DNA from: Adiantum capillus-veneris
Taxonomy: Eukaryota; Streptophyta; Polypodiopsida; Polypodiales; Pteridaceae
Assembly (NCBI GenBank): GCA_014529385.2
Contig: CM043958.1
Coordinates: forward strand, 140,656,234-140,720,233
Reading direction: 5' to 3'
Length of the DNA: 64,000 nt
The notes below the pieces were generated by a model that saw nothing but the letters and a program-made list of their open reading frames with translations, had not been told where the DNA came from and did not search any database. Within the stretch, counting starts at the first letter, position 1, and every line of letters starts with the position of its first letter. This document shows positions 63,816-64,000 of the stretch, one piece after another. Made by a program: the position numbers and the translations under genes.

Positions 63816-64000
63816 TTGGTAGACGATTGGATTACATGAACAAATCAGAGATTTTAAGAATAGCCAGATCTAAGAGTATTTTGGTTCAAAGTCTTAAAAA
63901 ACAAGTTTGGTGGACGATTGGATTACATGACCAAATTAGAGATTCTAAGAATAGCTAGATCTAAGAGTATTTTGGTTCAAAGTCTTAAAAAATAAGTTTG
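63816..64000. repeat. ~91-bp tandem repeat running off the window
   Basis: GTAGACGATTGGATTACATG at 63819 and GTGGACGATTGGATTACATG at 63910 mark two units of 91 bp, both ending in TTGGTTCAAAGTCTTAAAAA. A third unit starts at the window end. Confidence 0.88.

Overview
This window looks like the nuclear genome of a large-genome land plant. The evidence is Ty3/Gypsy-type LTR retrotransposons with a plant tRNA-Asp primer site, a CACTA transposase with TNP2/DUF4218/DUF4216 parts, an intronless ATL-type RING-H2 gene, small inverted-repeat elements and very long (TC/GA)n microsatellites. The lineage (fern, lycophyte, gymnosperm or angiosperm) cannot be decided from the sequence. I see no prokaryotic features, rRNA or intact tRNA genes.

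Layout. 1-5.2 kb is gene-free: a degenerate 65-bp tandem repeat, a tRNA-headed SINE candidate and a compound (TC)n(GT)n(GC-rich) microsatellite. 5,209-24,427 (+) is element A, a complete but mutated retrotransposon of about 19.2 kb with both LTRs, a tRNA-Asp primer site, a polypurine tract and a near-perfect 5-bp target duplication. 24.4-29.4 kb is host-like DNA with the best host gene, an ATL-type RING-H2 E3 ligase (26,546-27,112, -), many microsatellites and a 428-bp inverted-repeat element. 29.4-60.85 kb (-) holds three relatives of A: D (fragment, 29.4-32.66 kb, with two small inverted-repeat insertions), C (32.68-44.35 kb, lacking the reverse transcriptase core and most of integrase) and B (49.78-60.85 kb, nearly full coding order). 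A CACTA transposase gene with clean splice sites (46,108-48,553, -) lies between C and B. 60.9-64 kb is gene-free: an approximately 610-bp purine-rich tract, a 386-bp tandem duplication and a 91-bp tandem repeat.

How the parts work together. A to D share an unusual plan: Gag with its own N-terminal domain and several zinc motifs, protease 1, reverse transcriptase, RNase H, TWO consecutive HHCC zinc modules, integrase with a GPF motif, a SECOND retropepsin-like domain (DTGA...ILGxPW) after integrase, a proline/glutamine-rich tail and, in A and C, a large separate coding region (ORF3) with a coiled coil. The untranslated leaders of A, B and C carry palindromes every ~270-290 bp. All appear to derive from one core, ATCGCGAT, with arms that are family-specific yet remain complementary; A carries five more before ORF3 and a decayed one in each LTR. 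The second protease, the duplicated zinc module and the palindrome array are the strongest candidates for something not previously described. All elements carry stops or frameshifts, so the window shows relics of this system rather than a working copy.
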